35,379 bases of DNA from Bacteroidales bacterium. Its GTDB lineage: Bacteria; Bacteroidota; Bacteroidia; Bacteroidales; P3. A program made the position numbers and the translations under genes. A model generated the notes under the pieces. That model had not been told where the DNA came from. It was given only the letters and a program-made list of their open reading frames with translations, and ran no database searches. This document shows positions 17,304 to 25,705 of this stretch, piece by piece (position 1 is the stretch's first letter; each line of letters starts with the position of its first letter). The stretch covers positions 1 to 35,379 of the forward strand of contig JAUNHX010000023.1 in NCBI GenBank assembly GCA_030523765.1, in the 5' to 3' direction.

Positions 17304-18017
17304 TTATGTTTCAATGAACGAAAGATAAGGTTCTATTTTACGAATTGTGGCTTCATCGAGCAGACCGATTTTGAGTAGGTCGGACGATGAGTGGAATTTA
17401 CCTCCTTGCTGACGGAAGGTTACGATAGCTTTGGCTTGATAGTAGTCAAGATAGGGGTGTTGTTTTAGTTCGTTGAGTGTAGCGGTGTTGGGATTAAGGG
17501 TTCTTAGAGGAGTGTCAGAAAGGGTTAACTGGCTAGAAAGACGCTCTACTAGTTGGACATCGAGGCCGTAAACTTCCTTGAGTTGTTCGATGGAGTAAAA
17601 ACCTCCTAGACGTTCACGGTAGCGGACTATACGGCGGGCAAGAGTGGGTCCGATTCCATATAGTTGCTCGAGGTCGAGCGTATCAGCTTTATTAAGGTCG
17701 AACGTCAGCTTCTTCTTCGAGGGATAGAGGGGTTTGTCAGGTTGGTTAGTAGTGGAGGAGTGGGCAACTACATCATTCTCAACAGAGGGGTACGACTTCT
17801 GTTTTCTAGCGTGATAATTTTTGTTTTTCCTGTAATAAGAGACACGTCGCAGCGAGTCGTTGGTTTGCTGTTGAGCAATCAGTTGTTGCGCCTCGTTATT
17901 GAGGTTTTCGTTCTTTGAGGTTTCATGGGTTTTGCCTAATCGAATAGCTAATACTACACTGATAGCTACAATTATAGAGGCTATTATCAGAAGTGCTATA
18001 CGATTAGAACGTGGCAT
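17304..18017 (-). CDS. Helix-hairpin-helix (ComEA-like) DNA-binding protein
   Basis: A 237-residue protein with an N-terminal membrane anchor (residues 7-26), a linker of about 85 residues that is Lys/Gln/Ser-rich, and two helix-hairpin-helix repeats. The first has YGIGPTLARRIVRYRERLG near residue 120; the second has HPYLDYYQAKAIVTFRQ near 190. ComEA proteins bind incoming DNA in the periplasm during transformation. Bacteroidota carry similar anchored HhH proteins whose role is mostly untested. It lies between lptC and lpxD in a dense operon, a context unrelated to competence, so DNA uptake should not be assumed. Confidence 0.82.
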   Translation of the reverse strand: MPRSNRIALLIIASIIVAISVVLAIRLGKTHETSKNENLNNEAQQLIAQQQTNDSLRRVSYYRKNKNYHARKQKSYPSVENDVVAHSSTTNQPDKPLYPSKKKLTFDLNKADTLDLEQLYGIGPTLARRIVRYRERLGGFYSIEQLKEVYGLDVQLVERLSSQLTLSDTPLRTLNPNTATLNELKQHPYLDYYQAKAIVTFRQQGGKFHSSSDLLKIGLLDEATIRKIEPYLSFIET

Positions 18018-18053
18018 GATGTTTCTTTTAGCAATTAATGGTTAATAGTGTGG

Positions 18054-18659
18054 CTATTCTTCAATGTTTTCATTTTCGTCTATCACTACCGTTCCTCGCT
18101 GACGGAGTATTTGTGGATGAATAAACTGGTCGTCACTCTCAAATCCGTCGCCCAGCGTTACGCGCTGACCATTAACGGAACGGATGGGAGCATCAGAGTA
18201 GATGCGTTGATTGTTCTGATCCCAAACAATGTGGTCCAGATATGATGTGTCGCCACTCTTGTGATCGATCACCACCACATCGCCGCGAGCCTCCATCGTC
18301 TGCTTATCGTCAAGTTGGATGCCATATTTGGCTTTGATCATAAAGGAGGGCTTCCGGTTGTTGTCGTAGCAGTTGAGTACAAATCCTTGAGGATAGATGG
18401 TGCGGTTATCGGGGGTGTTGTATTGTTCAATGCGTGGCGCTGTCATAATGATTTGCATCTTTCCCTCAGAGGAGCGAACAATACGGGCATTATCGATTGT
18501 TTGTAGGGGCATATCTTTACGCCCAAAAAAATCGACCTTCTCTATATCGTTGCGACAGCTAGCTAGGGTCAAGAGCAGAAAGGTATAACAACACACCACG
18601 TGTAGTCTTTTGAAACAGACTACACGTGATGTTCTAATATATGATGCTTGCTGATGCAA
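18054..18659 (-). CDS. lptC: LPS transport protein LptC
   Basis: Periplasmic component that links the LptBFG inner-membrane transporter to LptA and the outer membrane. The 201-residue sequence has the beta-jellyroll pattern of the family from residue 45 onward (ARIVRSSEGKMQIIMTAPRI, IKAKYGIQLDD). The N-terminus has a hydrophobic segment ending in TLASC, a lipobox, instead of a plain bitopic membrane anchor. It follows the TPR gene by 8 bases. Other Lpt genes are not in the window. Start: the first Met was kept, although the 17-residue lead before the hydrophobic segment is unusually basic. Confidence 0.83.
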   Translation of the reverse strand: MHQQASYIRTSRVVCFKRLHVVCCYTFLLLTLASCRNDIEKVDFFGRKDMPLQTIDNARIVRSSEGKMQIIMTAPRIEQYNTPDNRTIYPQGFVLNCYDNNRKPSFMIKAKYGIQLDDKQTMEARGDVVVIDHKSGDTSYLDHIVWDQNNQRIYSDAPIRSVNGQRVTLGDGFESDDQFIHPQILRQRGTVVIDENENIEE

Positions 18660-18667
18660 GGCACCGA

Positions 18668-20035
18668 TTATTTACGGGTACGTACAGTGGTGCTTTCACC
18701 AATCCAGCCACCTACGTGGTAGCCCTGACCGTCAATGAGGTCGAGCATGAAGGCATCCGACTGTTTGGGATAAGCGCTGCTATAAGAGCCGATGAGGCGG
18801 TTGGCTAGCTCGACAGTTTCGGGTGAAGAATCGACCGATTTTGCACGAACACATTTGTCGACAGCTGCCCAGTAGGCCGAACGACCACCCATACCGTCGT
18901 CGGGACGGCTCTTGGCGTAGAGCATAGCAATACGCAGATAGGGATCGCCTTTGGTGCCGTCAATTCTAGCTGCTTCATAGTAGGAGGAGCGAGCAGCGGC
19001 AAGACTTCCAGTTTCAGCTTGTGCCTGACCCATGAGCATGTAGCTCAGGTAGAGTTCTTTTTCACCTTCCAAACCAGCAACAGCGTCTTTCAGGTAATTA
19101 ACAGCATCGCTGTATTTATGTTCGTTGATGCACATCTGACCCATCAGGTAGGCAGTAGCAGGCGAAGGCTCGATAGCATAGAGGGCTGCGGTAGCTTTGA
19201 AGAAGAGTTCTTCGTTGGTGCAACCTTTCTTACGCATAATGTTGGTAATCTTCTTCAAAAGGGTAACGTTGGTAGGATCGGCCTCGAATTTCTTGCTATA
19301 GATGTTAACCAACTGGTCGCACGATGCGAAGGGGCTGAAGGCAGCTTCGGTTTTGGCCATATAGGCGCGGAGGTTGGCGATGCTAGTGCTATCGGCTGCA
19401 CGCTGTTTGGGAGTAAGGTCGGTAGTGTCCTTCGTTAAAAGGTTTCTAAGTTCGTTTTCAAGCAGTTCGCTAACAATATCGTAGTTGTCGATAATCAGCG
19501 TGGTGTCGCCCAAGCCTTTATCAACATACTTCAAAGTAGCATCGAAGAAGTTGAACACATAGATAGCATCGAGATCCTTGCCACCTTTTGTAACAGCCTC
19601 TTCATAGAGGGGGTAGAATTTGGCGGGGTTCTTGGGGAAGATCTGAGCCATATCATAGGCTTTCTTACCCATGCAGTCAACAGCATCTTCGGGGAAATAG
19701 GTGGCGCGAGTATCATAGAGGGCCATGAGTTCGTTGATGGTGGAGTCTACGAGTGCTGCATTGCCAGCTTTGTTGGCTTCAATAAGGCGAGCTTTGAGAA
19801 TGTTGACACCGCGGATGTATAAGTTCTTGCTGCTACGAGGGCAGTTGTCTACAACCTGACGCCAAGGGGTATAGGCATCATTGTAGGCTTTCAGTTTGTA
19901 CGCTTGGGTGTAAAGCGAAGTGTTGATAACGCATTGTGCGCTGTCTTCAGGATTGGAGTTCCATTTCTGTGCACTAGCCGTCAGTGTGGATGCAACCATT
20001 ACGACGGCGAGCATTAAAACTTTCATTCTTTTCAT
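18668..20035 (-). CDS. Exported TPR-repeat protein
   Basis: A 455-residue periplasmic or outer-membrane-associated protein with a cleavable signal (MLAVVMVASTLTASAQ). Helical repeats of tetratricopeptide type occupy about residues 270-400, for example AYLMGQMCINEHKYSDAVNYLKDAV followed by a second repeat with LMGQAQAETGSLAAARSSYY, here described by position rather than in full. TPR arrays mediate protein-protein contacts. It opens the seven-gene run containing lptC and lpxD and has a promoter-like TATATTTG at 20166-20173, so it may support LPS or outer-membrane assembly, but no specific function is recognised. Confidence 0.8.
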   Translation of the reverse strand: MKRMKVLMLAVVMVASTLTASAQKWNSNPEDSAQCVINTSLYTQAYKLKAYNDAYTPWRQVVDNCPRSSKNLYIRGVNILKARLIEANKAGNAALVDSTINELMALYDTRATYFPEDAVDCMGKKAYDMAQIFPKNPAKFYPLYEEAVTKGGKDLDAIYVFNFFDATLKYVDKGLGDTTLIIDNYDIVSELLENELRNLLTKDTTDLTPKQRAADSTSIANLRAYMAKTEAAFSPFASCDQLVNIYSKKFEADPTNVTLLKKITNIMRKKGCTNEELFFKATAALYAIEPSPATAYLMGQMCINEHKYSDAVNYLKDAVAGLEGEKELYLSYMLMGQAQAETGSLAAARSSYYEAARIDGTKGDPYLRIAMLYAKSRPDDGMGGRSAYWAAVDKCVRAKSVDSSPETVELANRLIGSYSSAYPKQSDAFMLDLIDGQGYHVGGWIGESTTVRTRK

Positions 20036-20165
20036 CTTATTAACTCTTTTTATTTGTTGTCGATTGTTGTGAATTATTGTCTGACGTCGTTCGTTTATCT
20101 TTTTTGTATCAAAAAAGGAGGTTTTATTGCAACATCAGACATTTTGTTTATTAAAGTGGGTTATA

Positions 20166-20173
20166 CAAATATA
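20166..20173 (-). promoter_or_regulatory. -7 promoter element TATATTTG before the TPR-lptC-lpxD-MBOAT run
   Basis: Exact TAnnTTTG match on the minus strand in the 193-bp gap between the barrel protein and the TPR gene. It lacks a clear -33 TTTG, and the implied leader is about 125 bases. Confidence 0.4.
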
Positions 20174-20228
20174 TTTTTATTACCCATTATTTTCTTTTTG
20201 TTTAATCGGCGAGGATACAGAATCTACC

Positions 20229-21563
20229 TTAATTGTATTGCCGTTTTTGGAACCAAGTATCGCTGCTTCCCAGTCCAATACCGATGGTGAAACAGTTGCG
20301 ACGCAGCATATCGGCAGTACCCATACTAGAATAGTTGACCGACAAATCGAGTACCGAACGTCCCTTGCGCATAGGCAAACTCATTCCAAAACCAATACCC
20401 CATTCATCGATACTGGTAAGATCGCTACCCACAGGTTGCAACTGCAGTTTACCTTTCTCCAAATGGAAGCCAGCACTATAAGTAACACGGCGCATATAAT
20501 GCTGAGCATTCTTGTCGCCCAATCGTTGTATGCCGATGGCACCTTTGAAATTGTCGCCGTAGCGAAGAGCCGATTCACCGAAGATGTTGTAATCCTCGTT
20601 TTCGATATACTTAAGTCCGCTCCAGGGGGAGTAGGTGGCATCGAAAGCGATCGACCAGATGTCATTGCGCTGTAGCGCCAATCCTAACCCAACGATATAA
20701 GGCTGTTCTAGCGTACTAGTATATTCGCCATTTTGACCTGCGAGAGGGAAAATGGTGTCGCGAATATATTCAGTAGCGGCGTAGGTTACAAATGTATAGA
20801 TCAAACTATTGTCGTCTACCTTCATGCTCCGATGAGGGGTAAACGTAAGGCCAGCTAAGAGGGTGTAGTCTTCTCCTATAGGCTGAGTGTATTGAGCTCC
20901 AAAATCGAAGGTAAAATTATGAATGATGGTAGTTTTTTCACGACGGGCATCCATGAAATAGGTAGAATCGTTGCCCGGGAAATGGTAAGTAATAGCACGA
21001 TTCAAGTGGTCGAATAGGAAGTTAACGTTCATACCGAGCGACAGTTTGTCGGTAACATTAAAACCGTGACCCCAAAACACTTTGGTCACACCGCCCACAC
21101 CTTCATATCTCGTTTTGTTCTCGCCCCATACTGGATCAGTCTGCGTTTGTACCGATTCGTAGCTCACCGATGTAAGTGGCAGAATACCAATGGCTGTTTT
21201 CCACCATTTGCTCAAAGGGAATCCTAAAGCGAGATAGGCGATATTCCCATCAGCATCGTACACCGAAGTGTTGGGGTCGGTAAAAGTGCTCATCTCGATG
21301 CCCAGTCCCATATTAAAGACAAAACTAGTGGGTTGAATGGCGGCATAGGAAGCGGGATTGAACATGTTAATCATATTGGCTGCCTGTCGGGTATAAGCTA
21401 TTCCGCCCATTTGGGAGGCAAAGGGTATGGAATAGGGTGTTGTGCTGAATCCCACTCCATATTGTGAGAAGGGGATATTGAGGCCATTTTGTCCGTAAGT
21501 GGGAACGATGAAGGCCGATACCATAAGGGCGATAAGCAGCGCAAAGTGTTTTCTATTCTTCAT
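20229..21563 (-). CDS. Outer-membrane beta-barrel protein
   Basis: A 444-residue protein with a signal peptide (ALMVSAFIVPTYGQ) and alternating hydrophobic/polar strands ending in an aromatic-rich C-terminal strand, as expected of an outer-membrane barrel. Early NPAS motif and overall pattern (SQYGVGFSTTPYSIPFA, MINMFNPASYAA) recall FadL/OmpP1-like or PorV-like Bacteroidota transport proteins. It overlaps coaX by 4 bases (ATGA), so the two are translated from one message although no functional link is evident. Substrate unknown. Confidence 0.78.
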   Translation of the reverse strand: MKNRKHFALLIALMVSAFIVPTYGQNGLNIPFSQYGVGFSTTPYSIPFASQMGGIAYTRQAANMINMFNPASYAAIQPTSFVFNMGLGIEMSTFTDPNTSVYDADGNIAYLALGFPLSKWWKTAIGILPLTSVSYESVQTQTDPVWGENKTRYEGVGGVTKVFWGHGFNVTDKLSLGMNVNFLFDHLNRAITYHFPGNDSTYFMDARREKTTIIHNFTFDFGAQYTQPIGEDYTLLAGLTFTPHRSMKVDDNSLIYTFVTYAATEYIRDTIFPLAGQNGEYTSTLEQPYIVGLGLALQRNDIWSIAFDATYSPWSGLKYIENEDYNIFGESALRYGDNFKGAIGIQRLGDKNAQHYMRRVTYSAGFHLEKGKLQLQPVGSDLTSIDEWGIGFGMSLPMRKGRSVLDLSVNYSSMGTADMLRRNCFTIGIGLGSSDTWFQKRQYN

Positions 21564-22279
21564 TTGTTTCTAAATATTGCATTAGTACCGTGAAGCACCA
21601 AATAGGGGTCGATGGCAATGTTTACATCTACTAGTCTCTGTAATAGCCGACTGTCGCCTCCCGTCATCACTACATGCAGCGGCGATGTCGACATTTGGCG
21701 GTAGCGCTCTATGAAAGCTTCTAGTGCCAAAACAGTGGCTGTCAGCGTTCCTGCAACAATGCTTTGCTCTGTATTGTTGCCAACAATTGGAAGCTGTTCC
21801 ACATTGTTTAAGGTTAATAACGGCAAACGGTCGGTAAAAGTATGTAGTGCATTCAATTTCATTTGCAGACCTGGTAAAATAGCACCTCCGCGATAATGAC
21901 GATTCTCGTCGAGATAATCGAGGGTAATGCACGATCCAGCATCAATCACCAACAGCGGCTCGCTATGATGAAGGAGAGCTCCAACCATAGCGGCAATCCT
22001 ATCGCTACCCAGCGTGTGAGGAGTGCCGTAGTCGTTTTCAAATGGTAGTGTTACAGAAGCATCGACAATATGAATGGGAATGCCCGCAGGAATGATTTCA
22101 TTCCAATGAGGCATCAAACCTACTACCGAAGCATAAATGTTTTCGAGCGTGGCTCCTTTGCAGAAATCTTTCAAGGTAGCAGCATCAACAGATTTCACCG
22201 TCTGCATGCATTGCAGTTCAGCGCCCTCAAAGAGGGCCATCTTGGTGTTGGTGTTGCCTATGTCGAATACTAGATTCAT
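21560..22279 (-). CDS. coaX: Type III pantothenate kinase
   Basis: Catalyses the first step of coenzyme A synthesis, phosphorylating pantothenate with ATP; the type III enzyme is not feedback-inhibited by CoA. The ASKHA-fold signatures are present: phosphate-binding DIGNTNTKMALFEG at residues 6-19, GSDRIAAMVGA near 94, DAGSCITLDYLD near 116 with the catalytic Asp, GGAILPGLQM near 131 and TGGDS near 206. The length of 239 residues is typical. It lies 39 bases after pth and overlaps the barrel-protein gene by 4 bases. Confidence 0.95.
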   Translation of the reverse strand: MNLVFDIGNTNTKMALFEGAELQCMQTVKSVDAATLKDFCKGATLENIYASVVGLMPHWNEIIPAGIPIHIVDASVTLPFENDYGTPHTLGSDRIAAMVGALLHHSEPLLVIDAGSCITLDYLDENRHYRGGAILPGLQMKLNALHTFTDRLPLLTLNNVEQLPIVGNNTEQSIVAGTLTATVLALEAFIERYRQMSTSPLHVVMTGGDSRLLQRLVDVNIAIDPYLVLHGTNAIFRNK

Positions 22280-22318
22280 AGTTGTTGATTTCTGCTTCTT
22301 TTTTGATGCCAGTTGGTT

Positions 22319-22987
22319 TTATGATTGCTGCTGAGTAGCATCCGGGTTAGCGTTTTCAGCAGGTTTCGGTTTCTTTTCGTTGAAGAGGTTCATAGCCCGA
22401 TCGGGACCTACAGTGCAGAAAGCTTTGATGCCTTCAGAAGCTTTGATAAGTTGGGGTTCTAGCACTGCCAATTCTTCGGGAGCAAATTGCCCAAGCACAT
22501 AGTCGATTTGCTGTCCACGTCCAAAGTTGCTGCCCACGCCTATGCGCAAACGGCAGTATTGGTTGGTTCCTAGCACCTGCTCTATGTTGCCTAATCCGTT
22601 GTGGCCTCCTCCGCTGCCCTGTTTCTTCATGCGCAGCTGTCCTACGGGGAGCGCAATATCGTCAACAACCACCAGCAGGTTCTGTAGAGGAATCTTCTCC
22701 ATCATCAGCCAGTAGTTGACTGCTTTGCCGCTCAGATTCATATAGGTAGTGGGTTTGATTATCACTAATGTGCGCCCTTTGAATTTCATTTCGGCACGAT
22801 AGGCGTGACGCTCCAATTGGAAACGAACATCGGCCTCTTTAGCGAGTGTATCCACAGCCATGAAACCACAGTTGTGTCGGGTTCCTTCATATTCGGAGCC
22901 CACATTTCCAAGACCTACTATCAGGTATTTCATCTCGTTCTTCTCTTCTTGTTTACAGCCAAATAGGACTTTTTTTATCCAATTCAT
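22319..22987 (-). CDS. pth: Peptidyl-tRNA hydrolase
   Basis: Cleaves peptidyl-tRNA released from stalled ribosomes and recycles tRNA. The core starts at MKYLIVGLGN (22933) and contains the catalytic His region TRHNCGF, PTTYMNLSGKAV and the DDIALPVG-GSGGGHNGL stretch. An in-frame ATG at 23008 overlaps the -7 element (23006-23013) and is excluded. ATG 22987 lies just after the predicted transcription start and adds an 18-residue basic lead (NWIKKVLFGCKQEEKNE), so I give that, with 22933 as the conservative alternative. The C-terminus carries a Lys/Pro/Asn-rich tail of about 20 residues beyond the usual end. coaX follows at 39 bases. Confidence 0.9.
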   Translation of the reverse strand: MNWIKKVLFGCKQEEKNEMKYLIVGLGNVGSEYEGTRHNCGFMAVDTLAKEADVRFQLERHAYRAEMKFKGRTLVIIKPTTYMNLSGKAVNYWLMMEKIPLQNLLVVVDDIALPVGQLRMKKQGSGGGHNGLGNIEQVLGTNQYCRLRIGVGSNFGRGQQIDYVLGQFAPEELAVLEPQLIKASEGIKAFCTVGPDRAMNLFNEKKPKPAENANPDATQQQS

Positions 22988-23005
22988 ATTCTTCTTTACG
23001 TGGTG

Positions 23006-23039
23006 CAAAGGTACAAAAAAAACAGTTTATGGCATCAAA
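23006..23039 (-). promoter_or_regulatory. Promoter of pth
   Basis: On the minus strand: TTTG (23036-23039), a 22-base spacer, TACCTTTG (23006-23013). The spacer is slightly long for the TTTG-N19..21-TAnnTTTG consensus. Transcription would begin near 23000. Confidence 0.55.
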
Positions 23040-23135
23040 GTTGTGCCCTTTTCACTTTATTTAATATTGTATACTATTAAAATATCCTTCTCTCTTGTTG
23101 CCTTAGAGGTTGTAAATTAGCCTTTTTTGAACTTG

Positions 23136-23190
23136 TGCCTTCGATATGCCTTCGATGTAACTCCGATGTAACTCCTATGTGCCTTCGATA
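23136..23190 (+). repeat. 11-bp tandem repeat, five units
   Basis: TGCCTTCGATA, TGCCTTCGATG, TAACTCCGATG, TAACTCCTATG, TGCCTTCGATA in direct succession, with a degenerate sixth unit beginning TGACTACAG. It lies in the roughly 310-bp gap between divergent pth and the small lipoprotein gene. The unit length equals that of the array at 272-414, but the sequence differs. Confidence 0.8.
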
Positions 23191-23299
23191 TGACTACAGA
23201 TTTCTACTCGGTGAGGAGTTTACAAAGGCTCTACTCCCTCATCGTAATGAAAAAAGAGGATAGCACAATAAAGCAGAGCCCCATTCGTTATATAAAACG

Positions 23300-23482
23300 A
23301 TGAGATCAAAAAGGAACATCATATGCATTGGAGTTGTTGTGCTCGTTTTGCTGCTCAGCGGATGCAGCAGAAAGGGTGTCCATATGAATAAGCATCGCAA
23401 ACAGCGTCATTGCAACTGCCCCGCTTTTTCTTATGCCCCAACTCATTGCAGCGATGATGAATTGATGGTAAATATAGGATAA
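23300..23482 (+). CDS. Small lipoprotein
   Basis: A 60-residue protein with a classical lipoprotein signal (hydrophobic residues 8-19, lipobox LLSGC, Cys22). The mature part is only about 38 residues, basic at first and then CNCPAF...CSDDELM, with three cysteines. Similar tiny Cys-containing lipoproteins are common in Bacteroidota but have no assigned function. It lies 41 bases upstream of the SprT-like gene on the same strand, so it may be co-transcribed. Confidence 0.72.
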   Translation: MRSKRNIICIGVVVLVLLLSGCSRKGVHMNKHRKQRHCNCPAFSYAPTHCSDDELMVNIG

Positions 23483-23492
23483 GTCCCTATTT

Positions 23493-23500
23493 TATCGATA
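23493..23500. promoter_or_regulatory. TATCGATA palindrome upstream of the SprT-like gene
   Basis: An 8-bp perfect palindrome 23 bases before the start codon. It is the only symmetric site in this short gap and might be an operator; this is weak evidence and the palindrome could be chance. Confidence 0.2.
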
Positions 23501-23523
23501 TTTAACCATATAACAGTAGTGTG

Positions 23524-24159
23524 ATGAACGATCAGCAAGTTTTGCGTTGGAAACAGACGTTAGGGAAATATGTGCCTCCGGAATCACTCCAGCGACTTTT
23601 TCTTTTCCTAACCGATACCAATCAAGTACAACTGCGTGTTAGTTCATCGCGTAGCAGTAAATTGGGCGATTATCGTTCTCCTCAAAGAGGACATGAATAT
23701 CATGAAATTAGCGTGAACGGTGATCTCAATAGCTACTTTTTCCTTTGGGTACTTCTCCACGAAATGGCGCATCTCGATACTTGGAAACAATATCATCACT
23801 CCGTTCAGCCGCATGGACACGAATGGCAACAAGCTTATTGTTCTCTTTTGCAACAATATGCCGATTGTTTTCCCCAAGATGTTCGTCCGCTATTAAATCG
23901 TTATGTTCGTCGCATTCCCCTCTCCCATAAGCAACAACTCCAAATCGAGGAGGCTCTTCGGCATTACGATAGCAATTATCAGCATTCACTTCAACTCAAC
24001 GAACTGCCCGAGGGAAGCACCTTCCGTATTCTCACCAAACCTGATCTACTTTTCCGCTCCATTTCCAAGCGCCGCACCCGCTGGCTCTGTCAAGAGGTGG
24101 CTTCTGGAAGACAATACCTTGTTAACGGCAACGCTCCTGTTGAATTGATTGCCGAGTAA
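23524..24159 (+). CDS. SprT-like zinc metalloprotease
   Basis: A 211-residue protein with the zinc-protease motif HEMAH at about residues 79-83 and a further HGHEW near 97-101 supplying the third ligand, as in the SprT/SPRTN family. The eukaryotic relative SPRTN degrades DNA-protein crosslinks during replication; bacterial SprT-like proteins are poorly studied. The C-terminal part lacks the CxxC zinc ribbon of many SprT proteins. ATG 23524 is preferred to the GTG at 23521. Its last 14 bases precede the likely polymerase ATG at 24173, so the two genes are almost contiguous and probably one message. Confidence 0.85.
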   Translation: MNDQQVLRWKQTLGKYVPPESLQRLFLFLTDTNQVQLRVSSSRSSKLGDYRSPQRGHEYHEISVNGDLNSYFFLWVLLHEMAHLDTWKQYHHSVQPHGHEWQQAYCSLLQQYADCFPQDVRPLLNRYVRRIPLSHKQQLQIEEALRHYDSNYQHSLQLNELPEGSTFRILTKPDLLFRSISKRRTRWLCQEVASGRQYLVNGNAPVELIAE

Positions 24160-24172
24160 ATTGAATAACCGT

Positions 24173-25705
24173 ATGTTGCTCGAATCCCCCAACCCCAGTA
24201 CATCTCAGCGAACCTATATCGCTATCGATCTGAAATCGTTCTTTGGATCGGTGGAGTGTGTTGAACGGGGACTCGATCCGCTCAACACCAACCTAGTGGT
24301 GGCCGACGTAAGTCGTACCGAAAAGACCATATGTTTGGCAGTCACCCCTTCGCTCAAAGCTTATGGTATCGGAGGAAGGGCTCGTCTCTTCGAGGTGGTA
24401 CAGAAACTACGCGAGGTAAATTGGCAACGACGCAAAGATCTTCCCTATCATCGGTTTACCGGCAAATCGTATCTCGATAGTGAGTTGAAGGATCACCCCG
24501 ATTGGGAGGTCGACTTTATTGCTGCGGTGCCTCGTATGGCCCACTATATTCACTACAGTACAAAGATTTATAGCATCTATCTCAAGTATATAGCCCCTGA
24601 AGATATTCACGTCTATTCTATCGATGAGGTCTTTATTGATGTTACTGATTATTTGGCTACTTATAAAAAGACTGCCCACGAGCTTGCTATGATGATGATC
24701 CGCGATGTGTTACGCGAAACGGGTATCACCGCTACAGCTGGTATTGGTACCAATCTCTATCTATGTAAAGTGGCTATGGATATAGTAGCCAAACATGTAG
24801 AACCCGATCGTGATGGGGTGCGAATAGCCGAACTCGATGAGATGCGTTATCGTCAGTTGCTGTGGGATCATCAGCCTATAACCAGTTTTTGGCGTGTAGG
24901 GCGCGGTATTGCCAACAAGTTGGCTATGTATGGTATCGACACAATGGGTAAACTGGCCCGTTTCTCGCTCACCAACGAGGAAACACTTTATAGTCTCTTT
25001 GGTATCAACGCCGAACTGCTTATTGATCACGCATGGGGCTGGGAGCCTTGTACAATCCAGCAAATCAAAGCCTACCGCCCCGAATCTAGTTCCCTCAGCA
25101 ACGGACAGGTGTTACAGTCGCCTTATCCGTTCGATAAGGCGCGCCGAGTGGTCCTCGAAATGGCCGATTCTCTTTCGCTCCAATTGGTAGATCATAAAAT
25201 GGCTACCGATCAGTTGGTATTAGCTGTTGGCTACGATACGGAGAGTATCACCAATCCCACCGATGGTTATCAGTATAGTGGCGAAAAGGTGTCTAATTAT
25301 TATGGTAAGACGGTACCGAAGCCTGCCCACGGGAGTGTTAACCTAGGTCGCCACACCTCATCTTCCCGAATCATTCTCGATGCTATCCAAAAGCTTTACG
25401 ATAGCATCGTTGATCCCCATTTGTTGATTCGACGACTCAATATCGCAACTATGCATCTCATTCCCGAGGATCAGATTCCTCACTCTGCTGCACCTCAACA
25501 GTTGGAACTATTTGTCGACTATGAGGCTCAAGCGGAACAACAAAAACGGGAGGAAGAGGAATTGAATAAAGAACATGAAATGCAAAACGCACTGCTCGAG
25601 ATTAAACGCAAATTTGGTAAAAACGCTATCCTACGCGGCACCAGCTTCGAAGAGGGGGCTACCGCTAAAGAACGCAACGCACAGATAGGAGGACACAAAG
25701 CATGA
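24173..25705 (+). CDS. Y-family translesion DNA polymerase (UmuC/UvrX-like)
   Basis: Error-prone polymerase able to copy past damaged template bases. Counting from ATG 24173, catalytic acidic residues are Asp19 in YIAIDLKSFFGSVE and Asp151-Glu152 in VYSIDEVFIDVT. A helix-hairpin-helix (FWRVGRGIANKLAMYGID) and little-finger domain follow. The end has the GATAKERNAQIGGHKA motif seen in UvrX/YqjW-type polymerases that are paired with YolD. At 510 residues it is longer than DinB (~350-400) and lacks a linked UmuD. A TTG at 24149 would add 8 residues but overlaps the SprT gene and has no advantage. The downstream gene overlaps by 4 bases. Confidence 0.9.
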   Translation: MLLESPNPSTSQRTYIAIDLKSFFGSVECVERGLDPLNTNLVVADVSRTEKTICLAVTPSLKAYGIGGRARLFEVVQKLREVNWQRRKDLPYHRFTGKSYLDSELKDHPDWEVDFIAAVPRMAHYIHYSTKIYSIYLKYIAPEDIHVYSIDEVFIDVTDYLATYKKTAHELAMMMIRDVLRETGITATAGIGTNLYLCKVAMDIVAKHVEPDRDGVRIAELDEMRYRQLLWDHQPITSFWRVGRGIANKLAMYGIDTMGKLARFSLTNEETLYSLFGINAELLIDHAWGWEPCTIQQIKAYRPESSSLSNGQVLQSPYPFDKARRVVLEMADSLSLQLVDHKMATDQLVLAVGYDTESITNPTDGYQYSGEKVSNYYGKTVPKPAHGSVNLGRHTSSSRIILDAIQKLYDSIVDPHLLIRRLNIATMHLIPEDQIPHSAAPQQLELFVDYEAQAEQQKREEEELNKEHEMQNALLEIKRKFGKNAILRGTSFEEGATAKERNAQIGGHKA

